From Bacillota bacterium (GTDB taxonomy: Bacteria > Bacillota > Clostridia > Acetivibrionales > DSM-1351): a stretch of 64,000 nucleotides of DNA. Location: assembly GCA_023460955.1 (NCBI GenBank), contig JAEWOH010000037.1, positions 11,943 to 75,942 on the forward strand, in the 5' to 3' direction. The position numbers and the translations under genes were made by a program. Below are positions 24,981 to 33,865 of this stretch, piece by piece; the stretch's first letter is position 1; each line of letters starts with the position of its first letter. The notes under the pieces are model-generated. The model made no database searches. It was not told the origin of the DNA and saw nothing but the letters and a program-made list of their open reading frames with translations.

Positions 24981-26078
24981 CTATTCGAGGGTATCTCCCC
25001 AAGCTCCAATTTCCTTAAGTCTGCTTATAATTGGAAGGTGCTGAGTACATTTACCTTCACAAATCCCGCATTCGATACAAGCCTTAACACCTTCACTTGG
25101 TATTCCCCAATGCCACTTCAGGTTGTTAATAACCTCCTGTTCATTCTGAAGAATACTATTATTGTATGCAAGCATGTATTTTGAAACAGGTATCTGCTTC
25201 GGACAGTGCTCACAGTAGCGGCACCCGGTACAAAGCCTATCCATTGAATTAAAGAGTTGAGCTTCTATTTCCTTTAACTTTTTCTCGTCCAGTTTCTTTA
25301 AATTATCGCCAATGCGGCAATTCTGGATTACTTCCTCAACACTGCTCATTCCAGCTAACACGGTTGTTATTTCATCACGGGATGCATTGAATCTGAGGGC
25401 TGCGTCCACTACAGTCCGGTCCTCATTTCCTCTTATAAAATCAAAGTAATCAGCCTTTTGCGGTATAATTCCTCCACCTAGCGGGTTCATAGTTGCCACA
25501 CCGAGTCCTTTTTCGTAAGCAGCCTGAAGGCCCTTATGTCTGAACGGAAAGTTCAATATGTTATAGCCGACAGTCATACCTTCAAAACCGCCTTCGTTAA
25601 CTATTGTTTCGATCTCATCTCCATTGCAATGAGTGGAAAAAACAATGTGTTCTATAAGACCTTCCTCTTTAGCCTTCAGTGCAGTTTCATATGCTCCGCC
25701 TTTAACCATTCGGCTTCTGTAATCATCCATGTTAAGAATGCACCAGATATGAAAGAAGTTGATTTTTTCAAGATTCATTCTTTTAAGTGATAGCTCGAGC
25801 TGTGCTCTTAGTTTTGAACCATCTTTCTGACTGCTTTTTGTAGAAACGTAAAAGTCCTTCTTCATATTCTTAAAAGCATGACTCATTATTAATTCACTGT
25901 TGTCATCGCAATAATTTGGCGCAGTATCAAAATAATTAACTCCCAGTTCACTTGCTTTTACAACTATTTCTGCACATTTATCATAGTTGTACGAGTCGCC
26001 CTCTTTGGGAAACCTCATGCCTCCGAAACCAATAACGGAAATATCTTTACCGGTATTACCATATTTCTTATAAATCAT
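24981..26078 (-). CDS. aldo/keto reductase with C-terminal 4Fe-4S domain
   Basis: 365 residues. The N-terminal TIM-barrel aldo/keto reductase shows GFGGMRFP, FDTAPNYCDDNSE with the catalytic Asp and Tyr, and FFHIWCI where many relatives have the catalytic His. The C-terminal ferredoxin-like domain has CTGCRYCEHCPKQIPV near 285 and CIECGICEGKCTQHLP near 333. Such fused reductases are common in anaerobes; substrates are mostly unknown. It has its own sigma-A promoter and terminator, so it is probably monocistronic. Confidence 0.9.
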   Translation of the reverse strand: MIYKKYGNTGKDISVIGFGGMRFPKEGDSYNYDKCAEIVVKASELGVNYFDTAPNYCDDNSELIMSHAFKNMKKDFYVSTKSSQKDGSKLRAQLELSLKRMNLEKINFFHIWCILNMDDYRSRMVKGGAYETALKAKEEGLIEHIVFSTHCNGDEIETIVNEGGFEGMTVGYNILNFPFRHKGLQAAYEKGLGVATMNPLGGGIIPQKADYFDFIRGNEDRTVVDAALRFNASRDEITTVLAGMSSVEEVIQNCRIGDNLKKLDEKKLKEIEAQLFNSMDRLCTGCRYCEHCPKQIPVSKYMLAYNNSILQNEQEVINNLKWHWGIPSEGVKACIECGICEGKCTQHLPIISRLKEIGAWGDTLE

Positions 26079-26171
26079 ATTGAACCCTCCGGATAATTAA
26101 ATAATACAAAAACTATTGAACATTAAAACACAAGTTGCCCTAATTTTCATATTGCACTTCATATAGCATTA

Positions 26172-26200
26172 AGTATAATACTATCCGTATTACATAACAA
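26172..26200 (-). promoter_or_regulatory. sigma-A promoter of the aldo/keto reductase gene
   Basis: TTGTTA (26195-26200) and TATACT (26172-26177), 17 bp apart on the minus strand, about 94 bp upstream of the ATG. Confidence 0.6.
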
Positions 26201-26253
26201 TGTACATTTTTATGCAATACCTAGACAATTTTTTCTTATTACAATCAAAAATA

Positions 26254-27024
26254 TCAGTCTATAGACAGTTTAATACCATTATCCTTCAGCCATTTTCTGT
26301 ACTCTTTATAGCGAGGGCATATATTTTGAACCAGAGCCCAAAAGTTATTGGAATGATTCATATGCTTCATGTGACATAGCTCATGAATTACCACATAATC
26401 CAACACTTCAGGAGAAGCCATAACAAGCCTCCAGTTAAAGTTCAGATTTCCTTTGGAGCTGCAGCTGCCCCATCTGGTCTTTTGTTCACGTATTGTAATC
26501 CTTCCGGGTTTAACACCTAATCTCTGTGAATATAGATGAACCCTTTCTTTAAGTATCTTCTGAAACTGTTCAAGATACCAAAGTTTAAAACTATCCTTTA
26601 TTTTTTCTGCGTCAACCTTACCATCGCAATACACTACAAAACTATCATCAGACAGCCTGACAATCGGCTTTTTGAGCTGCTTGTCTTCTCTGATTTCAAT
26701 CTTTATCAGTTTTCCCAAGTAAGGTAATGTTTCACCATTAATAAAGCTTCTTGAACTCACTATCTCAGAATACTGTTCTTTGATTTTAGTAAGCTTATCT
26801 GTAATCCATGGAGACTTTTTTATAAGGATTTCATTTATTGAAGCCTCTGTCACTCTGTTTGGAGCCGAGACGGTGACCACACCTGTTTTATCTATTGCTA
26901 TTCCTATGCTTTTTCTGCTTGTTCTCTTTAGAATATATTCAAGCTGGATGACACCAAGGTTTATTTTACAGATTTTATTATTGTTCACGTTACTTGATTT
27001 GTTATTTATGTTACTAGATTTCAC
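26254..27024 (-). CDS. YgjP-like zinc metallopeptidase (DUF45, M48-related)
   Basis: A 256-residue protein of the YgjP/DUF45 family. The zinc motif HELCHMKHMNHSNNFW (HExxH plus downstream His) lies near residue 218, preceded by the family block TRWGSCSSKGNLNFNWRLVMA. The first 20 residues are a low-complexity Asn/Ser stretch (SSNINNKSSNVNNN), so the true start could be an internal codon. Substrate unknown; some members sit beside restriction systems, but none is seen here. Confidence 0.88.
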   Translation of the reverse strand: MKSSNINNKSSNVNNNKICKINLGVIQLEYILKRTSRKSIGIAIDKTGVVTVSAPNRVTEASINEILIKKSPWITDKLTKIKEQYSEIVSSRSFINGETLPYLGKLIKIEIREDKQLKKPIVRLSDDSFVVYCDGKVDAEKIKDSFKLWYLEQFQKILKERVHLYSQRLGVKPGRITIREQKTRWGSCSSKGNLNFNWRLVMASPEVLDYVVIHELCHMKHMNHSNNFWALVQNICPRYKEYRKWLKDNGIKLSID

Positions 27025-27226
27025 CCCGTCACATCCTGAAACAAATTTTTATGTAATAACTGCATTTTAACTTATTTTTTTTGATTTCACAGTTTGATAT
27101 TAGCAGAGCAGAACCCTTGTGTCAATTTGATCCACGGTGTAATTTCACAAAGCGTATTTCAGCACCTGAGGATATAACTTTCAATTTTTCCCGACTTCGT
27201 GAATATACATATATAGGAGATAAAAT

Positions 27227-27865
27227 TTGGGAGCTTTGAACATGAATCCAGTCGCTAAACTTAGGTGCCAATTGTCAAACAAATCTATTCTCAATGAGAA
27301 GCTTATCAATTTGTTTATATGTTTTCTTATATACTCCTTTACAGGCTGGGTAGCCGAAACCATATACATGTCTGTATACCATGGTCATCTGGTAAAAAGA
27401 GGCTTCCTCATCGGACCGTTTTGTGCAGTCTATGGTTTAGGGTCAATTATAGTGGTTTACATTCTAAACCACATAAAGTCACATCCTTTAATACTATTTC
27501 TAAGTGCAGCACTGCTGACTTCAGTCGTTGAATTAGCGGCAGGGATACTTCTAAGCAGGCTTACAACTAAACGTTTATGGGATTACACCGGAAATTTCGG
27601 TAGCTTTATGGGCTACATATGCTTAAGAAATACTATAATCTGGGGAGTAATGTCACTTGCTCTTGTTTATATAATACACCCCTCGATAATGCGTTTTATC
27701 GCCGGAATCCCATTAAAAACCAAAGAAGTCTTTTGCTGCTCCGCTGTTGCCTGGCTTTCACTGGACATTATTATAACTGTATATTCGAGCCTTCATGGTG
27801 TAAATAATATTGTCTGGCTCTCTCAGGTTTTCTCACGCGGGATTTCTTTTCACAGGGTGCCGTAG
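27227..27865 (+). CDS. putative ABC-transporter type IV membrane protein (CmpB-like)
   Basis: 212 residues with five to six hydrophobic segments. The block FTGWVAETIYMSVYHGHLVKRGFLIGPFCAVYGLGS is the PF06541 signature, commonly annotated as a putative ABC permease although no transport has been shown. It is the only plus-strand gene in this stretch, and its last 33 bp overlap the 3' end of the convergent GyrI-like gene. The start is not well defined; the true start may be at Met 5 (27242). Confidence 0.78.
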   Translation: MGALNMNPVAKLRCQLSNKSILNEKLINLFICFLIYSFTGWVAETIYMSVYHGHLVKRGFLIGPFCAVYGLGSIIVVYILNHIKSHPLILFLSAALLTSVVELAAGILLSRLTTKRLWDYTGNFGSFMGYICLRNTIIWGVMSLALVYIIHPSIMRFIAGIPLKTKEVFCCSAVAWLSLDIIITVYSSLHGVNNIVWLSQVFSRGISFHRVP

Positions 27866-28468
27866 TATGGTTTTGAGTTTATCCGGGGCTGATTTTATAG
27901 GATTTGAAAGATATATTTCATGGTGTTTACGATATAATCCTGTTTCATCGGTCAAGTTGTTTTGTTCCATAAATCCTTTCATTATTTCAACAGTCTGAGG
28001 TTCGGTTGAATATGGGCCCTTATGCAGCATCTGGACACAAAGTCCCTCCTCGAAAGTCTCAAGTCTTGCCAGAGAAGTGTCCAGCTCAGGTTTTTTATTT
28101 TTGCATAACAGGGCTGCCCGCTGGAATACCTCCTCAGTTACAAAATCCGGCTGTCTGAGCATTGAAGTCCATAGCCAGTTGTCGCGTTTATAATGATCAA
28201 ATACTCCCTCACTCCACCAAAGGCCTTCAAGCGGAGGAACAACATAATCAAAATATCCCTCTGGTTGACTGCCGTTGAGTTTTGACATTTTTATGGTATA
28301 GGCTATACCGTAAAGAATAGTAACAGCATTTTTGTAACCGCTACCATTTGGGTCTCCGGTGCCGTCTATACATATAAATTTCATTTCCGGGATTTGTATC
28401 AACTGGGGTTTTTCCTTGGGCATATAAATTTCTTTGTACTCTTTCTTGAAATCAAAAACATTTGGCAT
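27833..28468 (-). CDS. GyrI-like small-molecule-binding protein
   Basis: 211 residues from the ATG at 28468, which is preceded by AGAAGGAGA with 9-nt spacing; an upstream in-frame ATG at 28588 lacks such a site. The family block is PQLIQIPEMKFICIDGTGDPNGSGYKNAVTILYGIAYTIK and the C terminus has HKGPYSTEPQTVEIMKGFME, typical of stand-alone GyrI-like (SOUL/Rob-type effector) domains. There is no DNA-binding domain. It converges on and overlaps the plus-strand membrane gene by 33 bp. Confidence 0.85.
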   Translation of the reverse strand: MPNVFDFKKEYKEIYMPKEKPQLIQIPEMKFICIDGTGDPNGSGYKNAVTILYGIAYTIKMSKLNGSQPEGYFDYVVPPLEGLWWSEGVFDHYKRDNWLWTSMLRQPDFVTEEVFQRAALLCKNKKPELDTSLARLETFEEGLCVQMLHKGPYSTEPQTVEIMKGFMEQNNLTDETGLYRKHHEIYLSNPIKSAPDKLKTILRHPVKRNPA

Positions 28469-28569
28469 GTAATTAAGTCTCCTTCTAATATTTGTTAAGG
28501 ATATTATAAAAAATGGAATATGACATAAGTATGTCATATTCCAAGAATTAACTAAATTTCTTTTCGCCT

Positions 28570-28905
28570 TTACTCCCAATCTTTCCATATATCCGGCTGA
28601 TAACCCACTGTAGCTTTTTTCCCGTTTCTTACTATGGGTGAATTATATAATTTTGGATTTTTGAAAAGTACCTCTTCGGCCACTTTTCCTACACCAAGGT
28701 TTCTCATGTTTAGCTTTTCATAGTCATTGCTTTTATCATTTATAAGGGCTTTAAGTCCGACAGCAACTTTTACGCTATCAAATTCTCCCTTGCTGAGCCC
28801 ATATTTATAAAGATCAATATATTGGTAGCTTATTTTGCGTTCCTTAAAATATCTCTCTGCCTTCTGCGTTTCAAAACCTTTTGCCCCGTATATCTGAATG
28901 TTCAT
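28570..28905 (-). CDS. ArsC/Spx-family protein lacking the active-site cysteine
   Basis: 111 residues of the ArsC/Spx/YffB thioredoxin-like family: MNIQIYGAKGFETQKAERYF at the start, LGVGKVAEEVLFKNPKLY and SPIVRNGKKATVGYQPDIWKDW at the end. The catalytic Cys in the N-terminal loop is Phe11 (GAKGFET), so it should not work as an arsenate reductase. Spx-like binding to another protein is possible. It lies 20 bp after the DNA glycosylase gene and may be cotranscribed with it. Confidence 0.85.
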   Translation of the reverse strand: MNIQIYGAKGFETQKAERYFKERKISYQYIDLYKYGLSKGEFDSVKVAVGLKALINDKSNDYEKLNMRNLGVGKVAEEVLFKNPKLYNSPIVRNGKKATVGYQPDIWKDWE

Positions 28906-28925
28906 TTTGTCCCCCTGTTAATTTA

Positions 28926-29795
28926 TTAAAAAGGTTCTCTTAGTAACTGCTGAAGATTCTCACATAAGCTGCACCAGTTCTTTGGATAACCGTTACTTCC
29001 CCCAAGTTTGTAATGTTCATCTGAAAATTCCAAATTTATATACCACCTTGCATTCTTAAAAGTCTGATTAACATTGCTATATTTCTCTCTCCAAGTAAGG
29101 ATACCTTTTTCAAACAGTCTATGCAGAAAAACAATCAGATCATTTTCTTTTAAAGAAATTGTCTTTTCGGTTTTAAGAAGGTTTTTGCCGTCAAATGTTT
29201 TGTGCTTTGCCACCCTTGTCTTAAAGTTTAAATTAATTTCGTAGGCTGCACCGTCTTGTACACCTGAATAAGCGGTCAGGCTCTTTAGTTTACTTGAAAC
29301 AAGACTCTTAAGCGAAACGAGAATAACGCTCCAATAAGTAAGCTTAAGCTCAAACTTTATTGCATTTGCAGGACTTGTAGATGGTAATCGATAAATGGGA
29401 ATATCAATATTACCGGTCTTCTTTATAACAAGTTTTCTAAAAAGTTTCTCTGCAGGTTCACCATTGAAATAAATTGTTTTTATATTCGGATATTTTAAAA
29501 ACAAGGTTTTAAAATCATTGGGAACAGGATTTTTTATGTTGCTGTCGAGACTACCTTCTCTTTCACAGGCCTGAAGAACATCCCACAAGGCTATATTGTT
29601 TTCCAGCAGCATTGCTTTCTTTTCTTCATAATCCGTAATAGACCCTCTATTAAACAAGTTTGAAATTATTGCCCAGAAGGAATTTCTTTTGTGACCGTAG
29701 TATTGCTGTTTTTCAAGTGATCTTACTCCAGGCATTGTACCTAGAATAATTATTTTGCAATGTTCATCAATCACAGGCTCAAATGATCTCAGCAT
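28926..29795 (-). CDS. DNA-deoxyinosine glycosylase-like UDG fused to an extra C-terminal domain
   Basis: 289 residues. Residues 1-165 are a uracil-DNA glycosylase fold of family 6 (HDG type): IILGTMPGVRSLEKQQYYGHKRNSFWAI contains the hallmark GTMPG and HxxNxFW segments, and LPSTSPANA is the second active-site loop. HDG enzymes remove hypoxanthine. Residues 170-289 form an additional domain of unknown type, ending HYKLGGSNGYPKNWCSLCENLQQLL. Most HDG proteins stop near residue 165, so this is a fusion. Confidence 0.85.
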   Translation of the reverse strand: MLRSFEPVIDEHCKIIILGTMPGVRSLEKQQYYGHKRNSFWAIISNLFNRGSITDYEEKKAMLLENNIALWDVLQACEREGSLDSNIKNPVPNDFKTLFLKYPNIKTIYFNGEPAEKLFRKLVIKKTGNIDIPIYRLPSTSPANAIKFELKLTYWSVILVSLKSLVSSKLKSLTAYSGVQDGAAYEINLNFKTRVAKHKTFDGKNLLKTEKTISLKENDLIVFLHRLFEKGILTWREKYSNVNQTFKNARWYINLEFSDEHYKLGGSNGYPKNWCSLCENLQQLLREPF

Positions 29796-29912
29796 AGGCT
29801 ACCCTCCGTAAACTGCAATGACTTTCCTCTTAGTAGTCTTATGTTATTATCTCAATTTATACATTTATTTGGAAGGTATTAAGCAAAATTCTTCCCACCG
29901 GTATAAGGTAAT

Positions 29913-29937
29913 AAAAAATAGCCTTCCGGCTATTTTT
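29913..29937. terminator. bidirectional terminator after the PilZ gene
   Basis: AAAAATAGCC and GGCTATTTTT form a 10-bp stem with a 4-nt loop directly beyond the PilZ stop codon, with A/T runs on both sides. Confidence 0.85.
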
Positions 29938-29938
29938 C

Positions 29939-30580
29939 CTAAAATTTATAATTGCTATTTAACAAATACTTATAGATCAAATCATTTTCAGATTGAACCC
30001 ATCCAGCCAGCTGAGCCTCGGTCGAATACATAGCATTCTTGTCCCTGTGAACTATTTGAATACCATACTCGTTTCTTCCGAAATTTTTCAACTTTCTCTT
30101 AACTATACCGTCATACTTTGATACGCTATTACTTAGAAATACACTTATTTCAATCAAATCTTCCACCTCATAGTCACCGGTGGAAAACAGGCACATTCCC
30201 GCGTAGCTGAAGTCTTTGATGCAAGCAGAATCTCTTTTGCTTGAGTTTGCAAGCTTTATCTCTCCTAGTAAAGAAGTGGGGTATCTTTCGTATTGTCTCT
30301 TTTCTAACTCTTTTGCAATATTTACTACATTATTTGAGTATATAATATACTGGTCCTCTTTAGGATTGACTCCAACAACACTACCCCCATTGACCAAAAG
30401 AGTCTGGTTTTCGTCAAGCATCCCTATTAATACCGGATCACCCTTTATCATTTCAGCAACGGATTTTTCATTTTCATTTAGTTTAACTGTGAATATTTTA
30501 CTGGTATCTCCGCTTACATATGTACATGAAATAGGTTTAAATTTATTGTAGTGCCTTAATACAAGATTTGTTTTTAGCAT
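29939..30580 (-). CDS. PilZ-domain c-di-GMP receptor, YcgR-like
   Basis: 213 residues. The N-terminal part (1-100) resembles the YcgR-N/FliZ-like flagellar-brake domain. The PilZ domain starts near residue 105 with the c-di-GMP motif RQYERYPTS (RxxxR) and the second motif DFSYAGMCL (DxSxxG) near residue 122. Both motifs are complete, so c-di-GMP binding is expected. It is flanked by a terminator and has no flagellar neighbour here. Confidence 0.9.
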   Translation of the reverse strand: MLKTNLVLRHYNKFKPISCTYVSGDTSKIFTVKLNENEKSVAEMIKGDPVLIGMLDENQTLLVNGGSVVGVNPKEDQYIIYSNNVVNIAKELEKRQYERYPTSLLGEIKLANSSKRDSACIKDFSYAGMCLFSTGDYEVEDLIEISVFLSNSVSKYDGIVKRKLKNFGRNEYGIQIVHRDKNAMYSTEAQLAGWVQSENDLIYKYLLNSNYKF

Positions 30581-30874
30581 ATTATCACCTGAATTGTATT
30601 TATTTTAAACATCTATCTTGTAATGCTGTTTATATATATAAAACTTTAATAAATATCAGAAATTTTATGTTGTTTTTTTATATTTTATTAATATTTTATA
30701 AGGTAATTCATTATGTAATTAGGACTAAAATGGTATGTGGTCCCATTAAAAAGAATATCATATTCTATTGTTAGCAACAACCCTGCATAGAATAATTTTA
30801 CATTATATTTTTTAATAACATATTTAAAATTTATAAAGATTCTATAAATCATGTAATGTTGAATAAGAAACGAT

Positions 30875-30900
30875 ATTAATGTAAAATTATTTACATTAAT
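30875..30900. promoter_or_regulatory. 26-bp perfect palindrome immediately upstream of the 30915 gene
   Basis: ATTAATGTAAA (30875-30885) and TTTACATTAAT (30890-30900) are perfect inverted 11-bp half-sites with a 4-bp ATTA spacer. The palindrome ends 14 nt before the ATG and touches the GGGGG ribosome binding site region. It looks like an operator or a translation-blocking hairpin. The preceding 30581-30874 interval shows no gene or other site. Confidence 0.6.
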
Positions 30901-30914
30901 GTTCGGGGGTAAAA

Positions 30915-31655
30915 ATGGATATCGGTAAATTTGGAAAAGCCTGTGAGAAAATTATGACTTCTCAGCACCGACGAGAAGGTATAGGGACTCTTGGTGAGAA
31001 AACATTGCATGCTATTCTTAAATATTTCTTTGAAGAGGATGAAAATTATCATGAAATCAAAGTCGGTAATTTTTATGCAGATATTTTAAATCAAGCAGGA
31101 ATAACAGAAATTCAGACACGACAATGGAACAAGCTTCGTGAAAAGCTTAAAGCCTTTTTACCAGAGCACAAAGTAACCCTCGTCTATCCGGTAGCATACA
31201 CCAAATGGCTTTTGTGGATTAATGAAGAAACCGGTGAAATCAGCAACAAAAGGCTTTCACCGAAAAAGGGCTCTGCATATGATATCTTTATAGAATTATA
31301 CAGGATTAAGAATTTTCTTAACGATAAGAACCTGAGGTTATCCATCGTATTACTTGACATTGAAGAATACCGGCTACTTAATGGTTGGAGTAGGGACGGC
31401 AAAAAGGGATCCTGGCGTCATGACAGGATTCCCAAAGGACTTAGGAACGTAATAAATATTAATACTAAAGAGGATTATTCCATTTTAATACCTGATACAC
31501 TTCCCGAGTCCTTTACCAGCAAGGACTTTGCAAAAGCATCCGGCTTGAGGCTTTCCAACGCACAGACAGCCCTTAACATTTTATACTACGTTAATGCTAT
31601 TGAACGGGTTGGAAAAAAAGGCAATATGTTTATTTATCAAAAGTCTGTGCAATAG
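30915..31655 (+). CDS. putative PD-(D/E)XK-fold protein with C-terminal winged helix
   Basis: 246 residues, not assigned to a named family. Residues 25-75 fit the PD-(D/E)XK core: GEKTLHAILKYFFEE, then Asp in NFYADILN, then EIQTRQ as the ExQ variant of ExK. The middle (IPKGLRNVININ) is charged. The last 60 residues (SFTSKDFAKASGLRLSNAQTALNILYYVNAIERVGKKGNMFIYQ) look like a winged helix-turn-helix. A nuclease or nuclease-derived DNA-binding regulator is likely. A palindrome sits just ahead of the gene. Confidence 0.7.
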   Translation: MDIGKFGKACEKIMTSQHRREGIGTLGEKTLHAILKYFFEEDENYHEIKVGNFYADILNQAGITEIQTRQWNKLREKLKAFLPEHKVTLVYPVAYTKWLLWINEETGEISNKRLSPKKGSAYDIFIELYRIKNFLNDKNLRLSIVLLDIEEYRLLNGWSRDGKKGSWRHDRIPKGLRNVININTKEDYSILIPDTLPESFTSKDFAKASGLRLSNAQTALNILYYVNAIERVGKKGNMFIYQKSVQ

Positions 31656-31671
31656 GACCAACGATTAAGCT

Positions 31672-32142
31672 CTATATATGGATATTCTGAGCACCATGCG
31701 TTTGTAATGTCTTTGAAACTTCATGCTTATCCTTTGAATCATATTCAACCAATACAACAGAGCTTCCCGAGTCTATAACAGACTTTATCTCATTCTCGAT
31801 ACTTCTGGGTACTCCCCAATTAATCATCACAGCTCTAAAATCATCTCCTATGCCTCCGCTGCCCAGACCTACTATTGGTCTTGCTGGTATCAGCGGCCCG
31901 GTGCCTGCAAGCATAAAACCGTTTATGCCTGATGCTATACCGGTATTTTCATTTGTAAACCCGTAATAGGGTGCTTCAAGGCTATCATCTTGATCGTTTG
32001 CAACCTGTCTTTCTCGGAAATCCTCTTGATTCTGGTGACCTAACACTTCTATCTTACAGCCATTACGCCCAAGCTCTCTTGCCGCCTCAATAGCCGGAGC
32101 TCTGCTTATAAAATAACCTGTGGCAATTTCCAAAATAATCAC
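31672..32142 (-). CDS. hypothetical protein with a stress-protein-17M-like beta-alpha domain
   Basis: 156 residues. The N terminus ISRAPAIEAARELGRNGCKIEVLG and the C terminus SGSSVVLVEYDSKDKHEVSKTLQTHGAQNIHI resemble the two halves of general-stress 17M / DUF1269-like proteins, separated by a Gly-rich middle (GFMLAGTGPLIPARPIVGLGSGGIGDD) in place of the usual membrane hairpin. No function known. The 3' end converges with the 30915 gene, 16 bp apart. Confidence 0.65.
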   Translation of the reverse strand: MIILEIATGYFISRAPAIEAARELGRNGCKIEVLGHQNQEDFRERQVANDQDDSLEAPYYGFTNENTGIASGINGFMLAGTGPLIPARPIVGLGSGGIGDDFRAVMINWGVPRSIENEIKSVIDSGSSVVLVEYDSKDKHEVSKTLQTHGAQNIHI

Positions 32143-32268
32143 TCCTCTTCCTAACCAAATATTATCCTTAGTATTGCTAAAATTAAATTTAGCTATTCTA
32201 AAATTTTTAAAAGAGTATTGATCATCCCGATTAAAACTAGCGAGGCAAATGGTTACTACTTGATTTGA

Positions 32269-32958
32269 TTATATGATTCCAAATAGTATAAAACCGATAG
32301 TATTGATGGAAAAGTTTGCGCACATGTGTACCAGCCAGGATACATAGATATTGTTATACTTTTCGTCAAACCAATTAAATAAAAGTCCTGCAGCAAACAA
32401 GCCTACGATTAGTAGAACAAAAAGCCCCGGACTAAACCAGCCGGTCATTATTGCTACGTGGTATACCGCAAAAGCGGCGGCACTGAATATATATGCTATC
32501 TTTCTCCCTGCCGCTTTTTTTAATGTGAGAAATGCCACACCGCGAAAGAAATATTCTTCAAGTAATGAATTGACAAAAGAAATATAAAGAGCCACAAAAA
32601 CAAAATTGGACTTGTTTACACCAATATTGTTTTGCAGTGCTGCTGTAACCTTGGAAAAATCAAAAAACGGAGAAAGTATATAGTAAGCACCAAGTATGAA
32701 TATGTATACTCCTATCCCAAGCAAGAAGGCAAATTTTAAACTGCGTCTGTTTAGTTTAAGCAAATTCCTTAAACCCGCTTCTTTATCAAACAATGAATAT
32801 ATAAGTGGCAATAGTATAAACAGTATTATTTTCACTGCTGACTTTACTGCATAATCAGGGCTGATAACTGCGTCAACATAGCCCATTATGAGGCAGCCTA
32901 ATACAATTATTGCCGCAAGCACTATAGACTTCCGTGTTTTATCAGATATATTTCTCAT
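32269..32958 (-). CDS. CPBP-family intramembrane metalloprotease
   Basis: About 229 residues from the ATG at 32958; a longer reading frame starts at 33054 but would overlap the permease gene by 46 bp, and GATAGGAGT lies upstream of the shorter start. Six to seven hydrophobic segments. The CPBP (Abi/CAAX) motifs are SLLEEYFFRGVAF, AVYHVAI and LVHMCANFSI, so the EExxxR and His residues are present. Function may be maturation of peptides or membrane proteins. It ends the ABC operon that starts with the TetR gene. Confidence 0.85.
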   Translation of the reverse strand: MRNISDKTRKSIVLAAIIVLGCLIMGYVDAVISPDYAVKSAVKIILFILLPLIYSLFDKEAGLRNLLKLNRRSLKFAFLLGIGVYIFILGAYYILSPFFDFSKVTAALQNNIGVNKSNFVFVALYISFVNSLLEEYFFRGVAFLTLKKAAGRKIAYIFSAAAFAVYHVAIMTGWFSPGLFVLLIVGLFAAGLLFNWFDEKYNNIYVSWLVHMCANFSINTIGFILFGII

Positions 32959-33008
32959 AGGCCAGTCTTTTACTCCTATCTTTAATGATTTGATTTTATC
33001 ACATTTCT

Positions 33009-33818
33009 TTATACCTTCAAGTCCCTTCTTCTGTAGGAGGTATAAGTTGCCCACAGCATAACGGCTATTATTGCAACAGACAGTAATACATATACCGTTT
33101 CAACTCTTCCCAGGCTCAGTATGCTTTCAGCACTGAAATATTTAAAGGGTGTTATATATTTTAAAAATTCAAGTTTTTCGTTCAGATCTATTACTACCGA
33201 AACTATAAAGGTCACTAAAAGAACTGTGGTTGCAATCGATGCAGATATCTTGGGGTTTTTACTGAAGGCAGCAATTCCGGTTCCAATGGAAAGGAACAGC
33301 AGCTGTGCCAGCAGCATGCCCACCATCAGTATGGCAATATCGCCGTTTATTTGTTCACCTTTTGCATATTGTCCCACTATGGCTATTGAGAAAACAAGTG
33401 TTATCATGTTTAGTACAAGTACGTTTACTACAGCTGCAGCTAATTTGGCAGTAACAACCTTTGCTCTGGAAACAGGCTTTACCATCAGAAATTCTGTGGT
33501 TTTATCCCTCTCTTCCTTTGCAATAATATTAGCTCCCAACATTGCGGCATGTATTGTAACCATTATAAGCAGGTACAGGAAGAGCATCCCATAAAAGCCG
33601 CTGGCTGTAGTTACATCAAGGTTTCCAAAGCCAAGTATGGCTTTTAGGGACTTGGGCATCTTACCTATAATGTCATTTAGGGATTGGCCTGAGCCTGTAT
33701 AAGAAGTAAACTTCCCCATACCTGCGGCAATCATAAAAAGCATCCCGATACCCCAGGCTATCAGTGATTTCCTGTGCGCTCTCATTTCTCTTATAAAAAT
33801 ATTCATATTATTATCCAC
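33009..33818 (-). CDS. ABC-2 type transporter permease
   Basis: 269 residues: an N-terminal cytosolic segment (MNIFIREMRAHRKSLIAWGIGMLF), a long extracytoplasmic loop and about six membrane segments. The KEERDKTTEFLMVKPVSRAKVVTAKL motif is typical of ABC-2 permeases. It is a paralogue of the next upstream gene (33866-34660), which shows the same KEIREKTADFLLTKPVARTEIMTSKL motif. Together with the ATPase at 34665 they form a heterodimeric exporter of unknown substrate. Confidence 0.88.
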   Translation of the reverse strand: MDNNMNIFIREMRAHRKSLIAWGIGMLFMIAAGMGKFTSYTGSGQSLNDIIGKMPKSLKAILGFGNLDVTTASGFYGMLFLYLLIMVTIHAAMLGANIIAKEERDKTTEFLMVKPVSRAKVVTAKLAAAVVNVLVLNMITLVFSIAIVGQYAKGEQINGDIAILMVGMLLAQLLFLSIGTGIAAFSKNPKISASIATTVLLVTFIVSVVIDLNEKLEFLKYITPFKYFSAESILSLGRVETVYVLLSVAIIAVMLWATYTSYRRRDLKV

Positions 33819-33865
33819 TCCTCTGTTCTGCGGATTAAGAAGGTCTGATCAAATCAAGTCCGTTT

